Part shown: positions 16,914 through 26,413 of the stretch, piece after piece
How the letters are laid out: every line of letters starts with the position of its first letter
How positions within the stretch are numbered: the first letter of the stretch is position 1
Assembly (NCBI GenBank): GCA_021157965.1
Contig: JAGGVO010000004.1
Coordinates: forward strand, 17,822 to 81,821
Source of the DNA: Candidatus Neomarinimicrobiota bacterium
Lineage (GTDB): Bacteria; Fidelibacterota; Fidelibacteria; Fidelibacterales; Fidelibacteraceae
Reading direction: 5' to 3'
Length of the DNA stretch: 64,000 nucleotides
Program-made: the position numbers and the translations under genes
The notes under the pieces: model-generated
Database searches by the model: none
Seen by the model: the letters and a program-made list of their open reading frames with translations, nothing else
Told to the model about the DNA's origin: nothing

Positions 16914-18058
16914 TGCTGAAAGATAAAAGGCTCATTTGTATAACCCTTATTCTGATGACTGTGATATCAGCTCCGGCGCAATTTATCGGTCCGCAAAAGT
17001 CGGACAATCTGAATCAACAGGTAACGGAAAGCCGCCGGAATGCCATCACGAATGCCATTGAAAAGTGTGTACCGGCAGTAGTCGGTATTCATGTGACGGA
17101 AATCAGGGCTCTATCGCCCGGAACAGTCCATAATGATCCGTTGTGGAATCTGCTTTTTCCCGGACAGCTTTATAAACGGGAAGTGAAAAGTATGGGAAGC
17201 GGGGTAATTATCAGTGACGACGGATACATCATTACAAATGCCCATGTGGTGGGAAAGAATGCCGTAAAGGTGATTGTCACTCTTAGTGGTGGTGCCCGTT
17301 ATCCTGCAGAGGTTGTAGGTGTAGATGACTTGACCGATATTTCCCTTTTGAAAATTGAGGCTAAGGACCTTCCAAACATTGAAATTGGTGACAGTGATGA
17401 CGTGATCATCGGGGAATGGGTGGTGGCTTTGGGAAATCCTTTCGGACTTTTTGATATAAGCAATCAGCCCACGGCAACCATTGGTATTGTCAGTTCGAAA
17501 AATGTCAATTTCGGAGAACAGGCCGGTGGAAGGGTCTATCAGGAAATGATCCAAACTGATGCCAGTATTAATTCGGGTAATAGCGGAGGTGCCCTTGTGA
17601 ATGTCCACGGCGAGATGATCGGCATTAATACCTTTATTTTTACAGGAGGAAGTCAGGTTGGAGGATCTGTCGGTGTAGGCTTCGCCATCCCTGTAAACAG
17701 AATGAAAACCGTCGTGGATGAATTGATCCGTAGTGGATATGTAGAAAGGGGATTTGAAACCGGTCTCAGCGTGCAAACCCTGGATCAATATATAGCAGCC
17801 TATTTGAATTTACCCTTTAAACAGGGTGTCATTGTGACGGATGTCCGGAAAAACAGTTCCGCCCATAAGGCCGGCCTGAAAGTCGGAGATATTATCCGGA
17901 AAGTCAATGATATACCTATTACGAATACACGGGATATTTACCGGGTTATCAATGAAAATTACCTGAAAACCGGAGATGTGATCCATCTGGAAATCTGGCG
18001 GAATCAAAAAATAATCAACAGCGAACTTGTCCTGGCCAAGCCTTCAGGCAGAAAATAA
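16913..18058 (+). CDS. DegP/HtrA-type periplasmic serine protease with one PDZ domain
   Basis: I start it at ATG 16913, which overlaps the truA stop (TAATG) and has AGGAG eight bases upstream; an in-frame ATG at 16889 has no ribosome site. The 381-residue product has a signal peptide (residues 2-22). The trypsin-like triad is His111 (NAHVVG), Asp142 (DLTDISLLKI) and Ser224 (GNSGGAL). A single PDZ domain covers roughly residues 280-380 (VRKNSSAHKAGLKVGDIIRK). One PDZ rather than two suggests DegS-like architecture, but a cleavable-looking leader suggests a soluble periplasmic enzyme. Role: quality control of envelope proteins. Confidence 0.92.
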   Translation: MLKDKRLICITLILMTVISAPAQFIGPQKSDNLNQQVTESRRNAITNAIEKCVPAVVGIHVTEIRALSPGTVHNDPLWNLLFPGQLYKREVKSMGSGVIISDDGYIITNAHVVGKNAVKVIVTLSGGARYPAEVVGVDDLTDISLLKIEAKDLPNIEIGDSDDVIIGEWVVALGNPFGLFDISNQPTATIGIVSSKNVNFGEQAGGRVYQEMIQTDASINSGNSGGALVNVHGEMIGINTFIFTGGSQVGGSVGVGFAIPVNRMKTVVDELIRSGYVERGFETGLSVQTLDQYIAAYLNLPFKQGVIVTDVRKNSSAHKAGLKVGDIIRKVNDIPITNTRDIYRVINENYLKTGDVIHLEIWRNQKIINSELVLAKPSGRK

Positions 18059-18092
18059 ATCAGCAGAAGTTTTCAAAAGGTAAGGTAAGCGT

Positions 18093-18692
18093 ATGGAAAA
18101 AATCGGTATACTGAAATATCCGGGCGCCAGCGGAGATCACGACCTGTACTGGGCTGTCCGGAATTGTTGCGGTCAGAAAGCGGTGTTTCTGGAAAGCGGG
18201 AACTGGAACCCCGATGAAATCTCGGCACTCCTCATACCCGGCGGATTATATGTTCCCGGGTATTCCGATGTAAAGGACAGTCATCTGATCGCCCACGTCA
18301 TAAGGAATTATAAACCGGTTTTAGCCATTGCCGAAGGATATTATTTTATTAAAGCAAGCCAGGGACTTACCGCGGATCTCATTCCTCTCAAGGACAAAAA
18401 AAGGCCTTCGGCCGGCTCTTCCATTATTACCGATAATACTAATTTCTGGCTTACCCGGTATGATATAAATGAAGAGGTGAGCTGGCCTGAATCCTATAGA
18501 TTTCATTCATTTTCCCGGGATGATACCATAAATTCCATCGTGGTTTCCAAAGCAGACGAGCGGATTTTGGGAGTAGGATTCAAGAAATATCCGGTTGCAG
18601 CTTTTCTTTTGCATCCTGAAAGGGTTGTTGATGAGGTTATCGGTGATATTTCCGGAGCAAACTTATTCAATGTGTTGAGGACAGATCAATGA
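18093..18692 (+). CDS. PurQ-like class I amidotransferase fold protein lacking the catalytic Cys
   Basis: A 199-residue protein that follows the pattern of PurQ, the glutaminase subunit of FGAM synthase: IGILKYPGASGDHDLYWAVR at the start, IPGGLYVPG where PurQ has LPGGFSYGD, and LLHPERVVDE at the end. The nucleophile elbow, GICNG in active enzymes, reads AIAEG, so Ala80 stands where the Cys should be. The HPE dyad (His174, Glu176) remains. It should therefore be unable to hydrolyse glutamine. No other pur gene is nearby; it heads a tight group with DUF4321, tatA and gatA. It is probably a structural or regulatory paralogue. Confidence 0.7.
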   Translation: MEKIGILKYPGASGDHDLYWAVRNCCGQKAVFLESGNWNPDEISALLIPGGLYVPGYSDVKDSHLIAHVIRNYKPVLAIAEGYYFIKASQGLTADLIPLKDKKRPSAGSSIITDNTNFWLTRYDINEEVSWPESYRFHSFSRDDTINSIVVSKADERILGVGFKKYPVAAFLLHPERVVDEVIGDISGANLFNVLRTDQ

Positions 18693-18958
18693 AACAAAAA
18701 TTTTCGGTTGGAAAAGCATTGGGAATTATCTTGTTGGGTGCCATCATCGGCGGTATACTTGGTGAATTGTTCGGAATGATTCTGCCCGAGAGTGTGGTAA
18801 GGGAATTCCTTTTGAAGAAATATGCTTTTGGTTTTACAAATCCCCTGACCATTGATCTGAGTATCATTGAATTCAGTTTTTCTCTCATACTTCGGATGAA
18901 TGTGGTGAGTCTTTTGGGGATTGTATTTGGGTTTTATATCTTAAAATATACACGATGA
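18689..18958 (+). CDS. DUF4321 family small membrane protein
   Basis: An 89-residue protein overlapping the PurQ-like gene by four bases. It has a Gly-rich first membrane helix ([20 protein letters not shown], residues 10-29) and a second at the C-terminus ([14 protein letters not shown]), matching the DUF4321 layout. Members often lie beside tatA, as here. Function is unknown. Confidence 0.75.
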   Translation: MKQKFSVGKALGIILLGAIIGGILGELFGMILPESVVREFLLKKYAFGFTNPLTIDLSIIEFSFSLILRMNVVSLLGIVFGFYILKYTR

Positions 18959-18971
18959 AAGTGAGGTTACA

Positions 18972-19202
18972 ATGAATTTCGGTCCATGGGAACTCATTAT
19001 TATCCTGGTGATCATTCTATTGATTTTCGGTCCGAAAAAACTCCCTGAATTGGCCAAAGGACTTGGAAAGGGCCTTCGGGAGTTTAAAAAAGCGGCACAT
19101 GACGTAAAGGACGAACTGGAAAATGTCGGGGATGATGAAGAGGAGAATAAGGCGGAAAAGTCCGCTGGACAGGACAGTCGTAAAGAAGAGAAAAAGGGTT
19201 AA
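18972..19202 (+). CDS. tatA: Sec-independent translocase TatA/E protein
   Basis: A 76-residue TatA. The N-terminal helix ([15 protein letters not shown]) is followed by the [20 protein letters not shown] amphipathic segment and a charged tail. TatA forms the pore of the twin-arginine exporter for folded proteins. No tatC is in the window. A GTGAGG site precedes the ATG. Confidence 0.93.
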   Translation: MNFGPWELIIILVIILLIFGPKKLPELAKGLGKGLREFKKAAHDVKDELENVGDDEEENKAEKSAGQDSRKEEKKG

Positions 19203-19217
19203 GAAAACCGGGGATTT

Positions 19218-20582
19218 ATGAAACGTTCAGCAGAGGATCACATTTACGAATTGGTTGAGGCGGTAAGCCAGTCCGACAATCCCATATTTGTCACCGTGGA
19301 TAAAGCGTGGCTTCGGAAACATCTTGAAGAACAGGCGGCTATTCAGGGCCCGTTATCAGGGAAAATCATTGCAGTCAAAGACAACATCAATGTGCATGGT
19401 TTGCCAACTACATGTGCAAGCAGGATTTTAAAGACATTCCGTTCCCCTTATGATGCCACGGTGATTGAAAAAATCCGGGCTGCCGGAGGAGTCATTTTTG
19501 GTAAGACAAACATGGATGAATTTGCTATGGGGTCTTCCAATGAGTATTCCGCCGAAGGAGCCGTAAAAAATCCTGTTGACGAAACACGTGTTCCGGGAGG
19601 CTCCAGTGGCGGCTCGGCTGCTGCAGTGGCATCAGGGCTCGTAGATTATGCTCTGGGATCGGATACAGGGGGATCAATCCGCCAGCCGGCGGCGTTTACG
19701 GGCACGGTGGGACTCAAACCCACATACGGTCGGGTATCCCGTTATGGTCTCACGGCCTTTGCATCCTCCTTTGACCAGATCGGTCCCATTACCCGGACAG
19801 TCCGACAGTCTGCGGAACTCCTGGAAGTTATTGCGGGGAAAGATCCCCGGGATTCCACATCTGCCGACGTTCCTGTCGGGAATTATGTTCGTGCATTGGA
19901 TGAGGGAGTGAACGGACTGACTCTGGGCATTCCCTGGCATTTGCTTGAAAAAGGAGTGAATCCGGATGTGATGGATTCCTTTCGGGATGCGGTGGAAACT
20001 CTGGAAAAAGCCGGAGTCATGTTTCGGGAAATTGAATTGAAATATGCCGATTATGCCATTGCCGTCTATTATATCCTGGCAACGGCCGAGGCATCCAGTA
20101 ATCTGGCCCGGTTTGACGGAATTCGGTATGGCGTGAATCAGAAGACAGGCACCGATGACCTTTTTTCCTGTTATGCCGAAAACCGCTCAAAGGGATTCGG
20201 TTCGGAAGTTAAACGGCGGATTATGCTGGGAACCTACGTTCTTTCATCCGGCTATTATGAGGCTTATTATGCCCGGGGACAGAAGGTCCGTACTTTAATC
20301 GCCCGGGAATTTGCCACGCTGCTGAATGATTTGGACGGAATCATGCTCCCCACAACACCGACAACGGCTTTTAAACTGGGTGAGAATATCAACGATCCAC
20401 TCAGAATGTATTTAAGCGATATATTTACTGTTTCTGTAAATATTGCCGGTCTGCCTGCTCTGAGTGTTCCCGGAAAGCCTGGAAAAGGGGGACTGCCTGT
20501 AGGATGTCAGATAATTGGCAGAGCCTATGATGAAGGAACTATTTTGCGTTTAGGTCATACGATTGAAATGTCCCGGAATTGA
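19218..20582 (+). CDS. gatA: Asp-tRNA(Asn)/Glu-tRNA(Gln) amidotransferase subunit A
   Basis: A 454-residue amidase-signature enzyme that supplies ammonia from glutamine to correct mischarged tRNA. The Ser-cisSer-Lys triad lies in IAVKDNI (Lys54), the Gly/Ser loop GGSSGGSAAAVASG and SDTGGSIRQPAAF. GatB and GatC are not in this window. At 454 residues it is slightly shorter than the usual 480-490. Confidence 0.94.
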   Translation: MKRSAEDHIYELVEAVSQSDNPIFVTVDKAWLRKHLEEQAAIQGPLSGKIIAVKDNINVHGLPTTCASRILKTFRSPYDATVIEKIRAAGGVIFGKTNMDEFAMGSSNEYSAEGAVKNPVDETRVPGGSSGGSAAAVASGLVDYALGSDTGGSIRQPAAFTGTVGLKPTYGRVSRYGLTAFASSFDQIGPITRTVRQSAELLEVIAGKDPRDSTSADVPVGNYVRALDEGVNGLTLGIPWHLLEKGVNPDVMDSFRDAVETLEKAGVMFREIELKYADYAIAVYYILATAEASSNLARFDGIRYGVNQKTGTDDLFSCYAENRSKGFGSEVKRRIMLGTYVLSSGYYEAYYARGQKVRTLIAREFATLLNDLDGIMLPTTPTTAFKLGENINDPLRMYLSDIFTVSVNIAGLPALSVPGKPGKGGLPVGCQIIGRAYDEGTILRLGHTIEMSRN

Positions 20583-20597
20583 CCGGAACAGTGAATC

Positions 20598-20615
20598 AAT
20601 CCTCACCTGAGGATT
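20598..20615. repeat. Perfect short palindrome between gatA and batA
   Basis: AATCCTCA and TGAGGATT form an 8-bp inverted repeat around CC, in the 65-base gap between gatA and batA. There is no following T-run, so it is not a typical terminator. It could be a small operator or chance. Confidence 0.3.
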
Positions 20616-20647
20616 TGTATGGTGGATAATAACGATTCAAGGAAAAT

Positions 20648-21637
20648 ATGTTCAGATTTCAGAATCCGGAAATTTTCTTTTCTCTGCTGCTTCTGATACC
20701 ATTGATTATAACGGAATTCCGTCGTCGTTTTTCAAGGCGCTTTACCCTTCGTATCGGAACTCTGGTCTCACTCCGAAAATTTGCCCCCGGGTATCCTATA
20801 AAACTCCTAATTCCCCTGATTTTAAAATATGCGGCTTTTATCCTGATGATTGTGGCTCTGGCACGGCCGCAACGAGGGAATGTAACCCGTGAATTGACCC
20901 AGCCCGGGATAGATATCATGATCACGTTGGATATTTCCGGTTCCATGCGGGCTGTGGATTTTAAGCCCAACAGACTTGAAGCCGCAAAGCAGGTTGCCAT
21001 GGATTTTGTCCGGGGACGTACCACAGACCGCATCGGGCTGGTTGTTTTTGCAGCTGAAGCCTTTCTCCAGTGTCCCCTCACGGTGGATTATGATGTTTTA
21101 AACGGGATGATTGAGGATGTACAGATCATTCCGGAAAACCTGGACGGGACGGCTATCGGGCTGGCTATTGCCAATGGTGTAAACCGGTTGAGGGATTCGG
21201 ATGCAAAAAGCAAAATCATCATTCTTCTCAGCGACGGGGATAACAATGCCGGGGAAATTGATCCGCTGACGGCAGCGGATTTTGCCCGGGAATTTGATAT
21301 TAAAATCTATACCATCGCCATGGGTATGCATGGACAGGTGAGGATGCCGGTGGATGATCCCCTCTTTGGCCACCGGATGATACCGGTCCAAATTGAAGTC
21401 AATGAGGAACTTTTAACGGAAGTTGCCGAAAAAACCGGCGGAACCTTCTTCCGGGCCGATACGGAAGATAAATTAAATCAGATCTGGCAGGATATTTCCG
21501 AAATGGAAAAGACAGAGATAAAAGTTTCACAATTTACTGACTGGGAGGAACTCTTTTACCGCTTTTTGATACCGGCATTGATTCTCTTTATTCTTGGGTG
21601 GATTTTGGGTCGTGTATTGTGGAGGGTGCGGCCATGA
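20648..21637 (+). CDS. batA: BatA: membrane-anchored von Willebrand A domain protein
   Basis: A 329-residue Bat protein with two N-terminal membrane segments (residues 7-20 and 57-75), a VWA domain with MIDAS motif LDISGSMRAVDF, and a C-terminal membrane helix (FLIPALILFILGWILG). Bat proteins act in the periplasm and are linked to oxygen or envelope stress tolerance in Bacteroides and Leptospira. The usual moxR and DUF58 genes are not upstream; gatA is there instead. The stop overlaps batB. Confidence 0.9.
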   Translation: MFRFQNPEIFFSLLLLIPLIITEFRRRFSRRFTLRIGTLVSLRKFAPGYPIKLLIPLILKYAAFILMIVALARPQRGNVTRELTQPGIDIMITLDISGSMRAVDFKPNRLEAAKQVAMDFVRGRTTDRIGLVVFAAEAFLQCPLTVDYDVLNGMIEDVQIIPENLDGTAIGLAIANGVNRLRDSDAKSKIIILLSDGDNNAGEIDPLTAADFAREFDIKIYTIAMGMHGQVRMPVDDPLFGHRMIPVQIEVNEELLTEVAEKTGGTFFRADTEDKLNQIWQDISEMEKTEIKVSQFTDWEELFYRFLIPALILFILGWILGRVLWRVRP

Positions 21638-22653
21638 TTGAACTGACACATCCCCAGGCATTGTGGCTTCTATTACTGATTCCCTTTCTTATGATGATCC
21701 GGTCGGTGGATACGTCGCGCTGGAAACGGCATAGAAAAGTTTTTTTCCATTCAAAAACTTATCCACGCATTATTCATATTAATCCGACCCGCCGGAAAAT
21801 GATTTATTTTCTGGAATATACAGGATTGGCATTGTGTATTTTTGCCCTGACCGGACCGGGTGTAGGGACGGAAATCCGGGAAGTTCAGCGGGAAGGAGTG
21901 GATATTCTTGTTGTCCTGGATTTGAGTCAGAGTATGAGTGCGGCCGATGTGAAACCCTCCCGGCTTGAAAGAGCAAAACTTGAGATTGTCAAAATGTTTT
22001 CTGTTTTAAAAGGGGACCGGGTAGGTCTGGTGGGATTTGCCGGTGTGGCCCACCTTCAGTGCCCGTTGACTCTGGACCACCGGGCCGCCCGCATGCTTCT
22101 GGATGTGATGGATGTAAACCTGCTGCCTGTCCAGGGCTCGGCTATTGCCGATGCCATTACCGTTGCAACCGGTGCTTTTCCCGAAAAAGATGATAAGCAC
22201 AAAGTCCTGATACTGATCAGTGACGGTGAGGATCACGAAAAACAAATTGAAGAAGCAGTGAAACAAGCAGCCGGTAAGGGTGTGATCATCTATTCGGTCG
22301 GTGTGGGAACCCTTGAAGGGGCCCCCATCCCGGTATATAAAAACGGTCAACTGGCAGATTATAAACGGGACAAATCGGGCAAAGTGATTATCACACAACT
22401 GAACGAGGATGCCCTCTGGCAAATGGCCCATGCCACCGGCGGGGAATACCTGCGTCTTACGGATGTGGAAAATCCCCTGCTTCAGATTTACAACGATATT
22501 TCCAAACTCGATAAAAAAGTATTTCAAACCCATGAATATGGTCAGTTTAAACAACTGTTTCAGATCTTTTTAGGTCTGGCATTACTTTTATTTCTTGTGA
22601 GTGGACTAATACCGGAAAACGGAAAAAGGAATGATGCAGACACAACGATGTAA
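21634..22653 (+). CDS. batB: BatB: membrane-anchored von Willebrand A domain protein
   Basis: I start it at ATG 21634, overlapping the batA stop (ATGA), rather than at an in-frame codon 36 bases earlier. The 339-residue protein repeats the BatA design: N-terminal membrane helices, a VWA domain with intact MIDAS (VLDLSQSMSAADV) and a C-terminal helix (LFQIFLGLALLLFLVSG). It probably forms a complex with BatA. Confidence 0.9.
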   Translation: MIELTHPQALWLLLLIPFLMMIRSVDTSRWKRHRKVFFHSKTYPRIIHINPTRRKMIYFLEYTGLALCIFALTGPGVGTEIREVQREGVDILVVLDLSQSMSAADVKPSRLERAKLEIVKMFSVLKGDRVGLVGFAGVAHLQCPLTLDHRAARMLLDVMDVNLLPVQGSAIADAITVATGAFPEKDDKHKVLILISDGEDHEKQIEEAVKQAAGKGVIIYSVGVGTLEGAPIPVYKNGQLADYKRDKSGKVIITQLNEDALWQMAHATGGEYLRLTDVENPLLQIYNDISKLDKKVFQTHEYGQFKQLFQIFLGLALLLFLVSGLIPENGKRNDADTTM

Positions 22654-23395
22654 ATATTTCGTGGTGATACAGCTTTTCCTGGCAACAGTCCTTTGGGGAG
22701 CCGATCCGGGATTGAATGCATTTTATGAAGGAAAGTACGATACCTCTCTCGCCTATTATTTGAAAAGACTTGAGGATGAGCCGGACAATAAGGTATTACA
22801 CTACAATGCAGGGACATCTGCCCTGAAGGCCGGTCGCTCGGACCTGGCAGCCACTCATTTTGACAAGACAATGCGATATTCGGAAGATCCTGAGTTCCTG
22901 GCAAAAACCTGGTATAACCGGGGACACCTGAAGGCAAAGGAGGGAAAGCTTGATGAAGCATTAAAAGCCTTTGAACAGGCTATTCTCCTCAATCCCCGGG
23001 ATATCAACAGCAAAGTGATGTACGAGCTTATCAAGGCTCAGCTCCAGCAACAGCAGGATCAACAATCCAACCGCCAGGATCAGAAGGAGAAAGAAAAACA
23101 GGAAAAAGAAAAGGAACAAAAATCCCCGGACGAAGAAAATCAACAAGATTCGCAAAAGAGTGAAGATAAAGAAAATCAAAACCAGCAGGAAAAAAAGGGC
23201 AAGGATCAGGCAGAGCCGGAAGAATCTCAACCCCGGCAACAAGAATCCCGGCCGGAGCAAAAAGAAGAGGAACTCACCCGTCAACAAATGGTAAATTTAC
23301 TGGATGCCATGCGGGAAAAAGAAAAAGAAGCCATGAAAGAAATTCTCAGATACCGGTACCAAAAGTCAAAGATTGAAAGAGAGAAAGACTGGTGA
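22631..23395 (+). CDS. batC: BatC: TPR protein with long charged tail
   Basis: A 254-residue protein with a signal-like N-terminus, TPR repeats at about residues 30-135 (YNAGTSALKAGRSDLAATHF, YNRGHLKAKEGKLDEALKAF) and a Gln/Glu/Lys-rich low-complexity stretch at about 140-215. It matches BatC, thought to scaffold the Bat complex. It starts within the batB end (23-base overlap). Confidence 0.85.
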   Translation: MMQTQRCKYFVVIQLFLATVLWGADPGLNAFYEGKYDTSLAYYLKRLEDEPDNKVLHYNAGTSALKAGRSDLAATHFDKTMRYSEDPEFLAKTWYNRGHLKAKEGKLDEALKAFEQAILLNPRDINSKVMYELIKAQLQQQQDQQSNRQDQKEKEKQEKEKEQKSPDEENQQDSQKSEDKENQNQQEKKGKDQAEPEESQPRQQESRPEQKEEELTRQQMVNLLDAMREKEKEAMKEILRYRYQKSKIEREKDW

Positions 23396-25188
23396 GCAGG
23401 GCTATTTTAAAAAAAGAACTGTTTTTATTATGTATCAGGGTTTTTGCAGGGCTTCTGATAGGAGTCATGGGAACAGGAATTCTTGTCGCTGCCACCCCCC
23501 GTGTGAGTGTCTCTGTTTCAGAAAATGAAATCTCTCTGAAAGAACGGTTCCTGTTGACATTCACCTTTGAGAACTTTTCCGGCAATCCCGACCCGGATGT
23601 TTCCCGCCTTAAAGATTTTAGCGTCATATCCGGTCCGTCAAAATCAAACCAGTATTCCTGGATTAACGGGCAGTCCATGAAAGTGTATTCTGTGACTTAT
23701 ACCCTGGCTCCTTTGAAAACGGGCCGGCTGACCATCCCATCCTACACATTTCAGAATAAGCGGCAGTCCTTTCAAACTGAACCGGTGACTATCAGGGTCC
23801 GGGAGCCAGAAGGCATTCCTGATACCCGGGCCGATCAGACTCGTTTGAAACCATTCTATTTTGAGCTCCTTCCCTCAACCCGCACCCCTTATGTAGGGGA
23901 GCCCTTTGTCTTATCTTATAAAATTTATTTTCGTGAAAATATCCGGAATTACCACGTGGATAAAACCCTGTTTACAGGATATCTGACCGATTTCCTGCCG
24001 GTTCCGCGAAATCCTGTAGTCAGGACTGAAACAGTGCAGGGAGTATCCTACCAGACGGCGGTTTTGCAGCAGGTGATTCTCACACCGGCTATCAGCGGCA
24101 AAGACACTATCCCGTCCCAGGTTATTCGCCTGGAAGTGGAAAGTCCCCGCCAGGGCAGGCGCTCCATTTTTGATGACCCTTTTGGCATGGGTATCCAATT
24201 GAGAAATGTGGATGTGGTATCACCTGAGCTGATCCTGAATATCCGTCCCCTGCCGTCTGATCCGCCGGCTTCTTTTACGGGAGCCGTGGGGTCGTTTACC
24301 CTGAATGCTGCTTTTGATACAGTACAAACTGAAGAAAATCAAGCTGTTACTTTAAAGATTGAAGTGAAAGGAAAGGGGAATTTTAAGAATTTTACATTTC
24401 CCAAGCCGGAATTTCCGGACCAGTTCATGGTTTTTGAGCCGGAGAATCAGGAAAAGGTCCGCCTGACCGATCAGGGATATACCGGCAGCAAAACATGGGA
24501 GTATGTGATCATTCCCAATTATCAGGGGACCTATTATTTTGAACCGGTTGAATTTTCCTATTTTTCTCCGGAAGACGGAAAATATAAGAAGCAGATGGTT
24601 TCCGACCTGATTTTAACGGTAACGCCCAATACCCATCTGATACGGGAAAAACAGCAGGGGCTCAGCCGCCGGGAAGTGGAACTTTTGTCTCAGGATATCC
24701 GTTTTATTCAGCTCAAGGAAGGGCGGATTATCTCTGAAGATTCCCGTAATACTATTCGTGCTGTGGATTGGACCGGTTACGTTATATCTTTTCTGATTTG
24801 CCTTGTATGGGCCATTTTTTCCTGTACGAAGAAATTCCTTGAAAGAAATCCGGCTTATGTGAGAAAAAAAGCGGCTTACAGAATCCTGGAAGCCGCTGTC
24901 CGGGAATTACCGGAGAATGCCGAAGAGATCATCATGATGCTTCCGAAACTTTTTGCCCGGTATGTGGCAGATAAAAAAGGCCACAGTCGGCAAAATCTGA
25001 CCCGAAGTGACGTGATGGCATACTGCCGCAAAAAAATCGATGATGATACCCTTTTGCAGCGGTTTGACAACTGGTGGAAAGAGGTGGAATTTTTGAATTA
25101 TTTACCGTCTGAAACAGAAATTACGAAAGCACATCAATTGAAAAAGGAAATGCTGGCTTTGATTCGTCTTCTGGAGAAAAAGAGATGA
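23392..25188 (+). CDS. batD: BatD: oxygen-tolerance family protein
   Basis: A 598-residue protein with a GTG start overlapping the batC stop (GTGA). A signal or anchor segment lies at about residues 9-32, then several beta-sandwich regions typical of BatD (PRVSVSVSENEISLKERFLLTF; VGEPFVLSYKIYF; FTGAVGSFTL), and a membrane helix near 460-480 (YVISFLICLVWAIFS) before a cytoplasmic tail. Length and order fit the family. Confidence 0.9.
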   Translation: MSRAILKKELFLLCIRVFAGLLIGVMGTGILVAATPRVSVSVSENEISLKERFLLTFTFENFSGNPDPDVSRLKDFSVISGPSKSNQYSWINGQSMKVYSVTYTLAPLKTGRLTIPSYTFQNKRQSFQTEPVTIRVREPEGIPDTRADQTRLKPFYFELLPSTRTPYVGEPFVLSYKIYFRENIRNYHVDKTLFTGYLTDFLPVPRNPVVRTETVQGVSYQTAVLQQVILTPAISGKDTIPSQVIRLEVESPRQGRRSIFDDPFGMGIQLRNVDVVSPELILNIRPLPSDPPASFTGAVGSFTLNAAFDTVQTEENQAVTLKIEVKGKGNFKNFTFPKPEFPDQFMVFEPENQEKVRLTDQGYTGSKTWEYVIIPNYQGTYYFEPVEFSYFSPEDGKYKKQMVSDLILTVTPNTHLIREKQQGLSRREVELLSQDIRFIQLKEGRIISEDSRNTIRAVDWTGYVISFLICLVWAIFSCTKKFLERNPAYVRKKAAYRILEAAVRELPENAEEIIMMLPKLFARYVADKKGHSRQNLTRSDVMAYCRKKIDDDTLLQRFDNWWKEVEFLNYLPSETEITKAHQLKKEMLALIRLLEKKR

Positions 25189-25955
25189 GGTTGCATATCA
25201 AATATCTGATTTTGCTGATTCTCATCCCCTTGACCCTGTTTGCACAGGAGGAAGAGCGTGAACGTCTTTTTGTGAAGGCTAATTCATATTATTCATCAGA
25301 ACAGTATAGTTTGGCTCTGGACCTTTATGAAGAAATTGCCGAAACAGGCCGGATAAGCTTTGAACTTTACTACAATATGGGAAATTGTTATTACAGGCTT
25401 GGTCAGACCGGACAAGCTATCCGGTATTGGGAAAAAGCAAAACGAATCCGGCCGAGAGACACACAGGTGAATCACAACCTGGCTCTGGCAAGGCTCCGGA
25501 TTACGGATAAAATGGTGCTTCCTGAGGCATTTTTCCCTATCCAACTCTGGTGGGATCTGAGGGATATGCTGGGGGCATCCTTCAGTTTTCGATTGTCCGG
25601 ATATTTTTTAATGAGCGGCCTTATCCTCTTTTTTATTTCCCGGAAACTTTATAAAAAACGTTGGTTGAAACGCCTTTCAAATCCCCTGATCCTCTTAATC
25701 TCAATCCTGTTTATCATCAGCCTGTCCCTTTCCTTACATACACGTCATTATGATAAAACCCACCATTTTGGTATTCTTTTAAACAAAGAGGTTGAAGTGA
25801 AAAGTGCTCCACAGGAAGCGGCCAATACCCTGTTTATGCTCCATGAGGGATCGAAGGTGCGTATTCTGGACAAAGCAGGGACTGATTGGGTGGAAGTCTC
25901 TTATTATGATGACAAGGTAGGCTGGATTAAACAAAACCAGATTGGAGATATTTGA
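25185..25955 (+). CDS. batE: BatE: TPR and SH3 domain membrane protein
   Basis: A 256-residue protein with signal peptide (LILLILIPLTLFAQ), TPR repeats at about residues 25-105 (ELYYNMGNCYYRLGQTGQAI), two membrane helices (about 130-190) and a C-terminal bacterial SH3 domain at about 200-256 (VKSAPQEAANTLFMLHEG ... WVEVSYYDDKVGWI). This is the BatE layout and completes batA-E. Confidence 0.88.
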   Translation: MRLHIKYLILLILIPLTLFAQEEERERLFVKANSYYSSEQYSLALDLYEEIAETGRISFELYYNMGNCYYRLGQTGQAIRYWEKAKRIRPRDTQVNHNLALARLRITDKMVLPEAFFPIQLWWDLRDMLGASFSFRLSGYFLMSGLILFFISRKLYKKRWLKRLSNPLILLISILFIISLSLSLHTRHYDKTHHFGILLNKEVEVKSAPQEAANTLFMLHEGSKVRILDKAGTDWVEVSYYDDKVGWIKQNQIGDI

Positions 25956-26413
25956 TGGGTCGATTGAGTATTATCCTTTTGCTGATAATAAAGGTTGCCT
26001 TTGCGCAGGTCAGGCAGAATGAATGGATTGATCCTGAAACCCTGAAAGATAACCGGGTTTTTTCCTATCAGACTGTTCAGGCTTCGGATTCAACCATCAT
26101 CGATTATATCCGGGATACAACAGGCCTGAATATTGAGGATTCCGTCACCGTCCGGAGAGGATATCGCGTTCAGATTGTATCCACCCAGGATGTGAATCAG
26201 GCAGAAAATGTGGCGGACAGAGCCGTGGAATTTTTCAACCAGCCCGTTTATATCGTGTTTGAATCCCCCTATTATAAAGTGAGAGTCGGGGATTTTCTCA
26301 GAGATCTTGATGCCATGGATGTCGAACGTAAAGCCCGTCAAAACGGGTATCCCGGTGCCTGGATTGTGCCCAGCGATGTGAATGTCCCCAATCCGAACCG
26401 GCGTTATAAATGA
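25955..26413 (+). CDS. Exported SPOR-domain protein
   Basis: The start is ATG 25955, overlapping the batE stop (TGATG); the upstream TTG is less likely. The 152-residue protein has a short signal peptide (MGRLSIILLLIIKVAFA) and a C-terminal SPOR domain (GYRVQIVSTQDVNQAENVAD ... YKVRVGDFLRDLDAM), which binds peptidoglycan stripped of stem peptides. It links the Bat block to cell-wall processes. Confidence 0.82.
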   Translation: MGRLSIILLLIIKVAFAQVRQNEWIDPETLKDNRVFSYQTVQASDSTIIDYIRDTTGLNIEDSVTVRRGYRVQIVSTQDVNQAENVADRAVEFFNQPVYIVFESPYYKVRVGDFLRDLDAMDVERKARQNGYPGAWIVPSDVNVPNPNRRYK

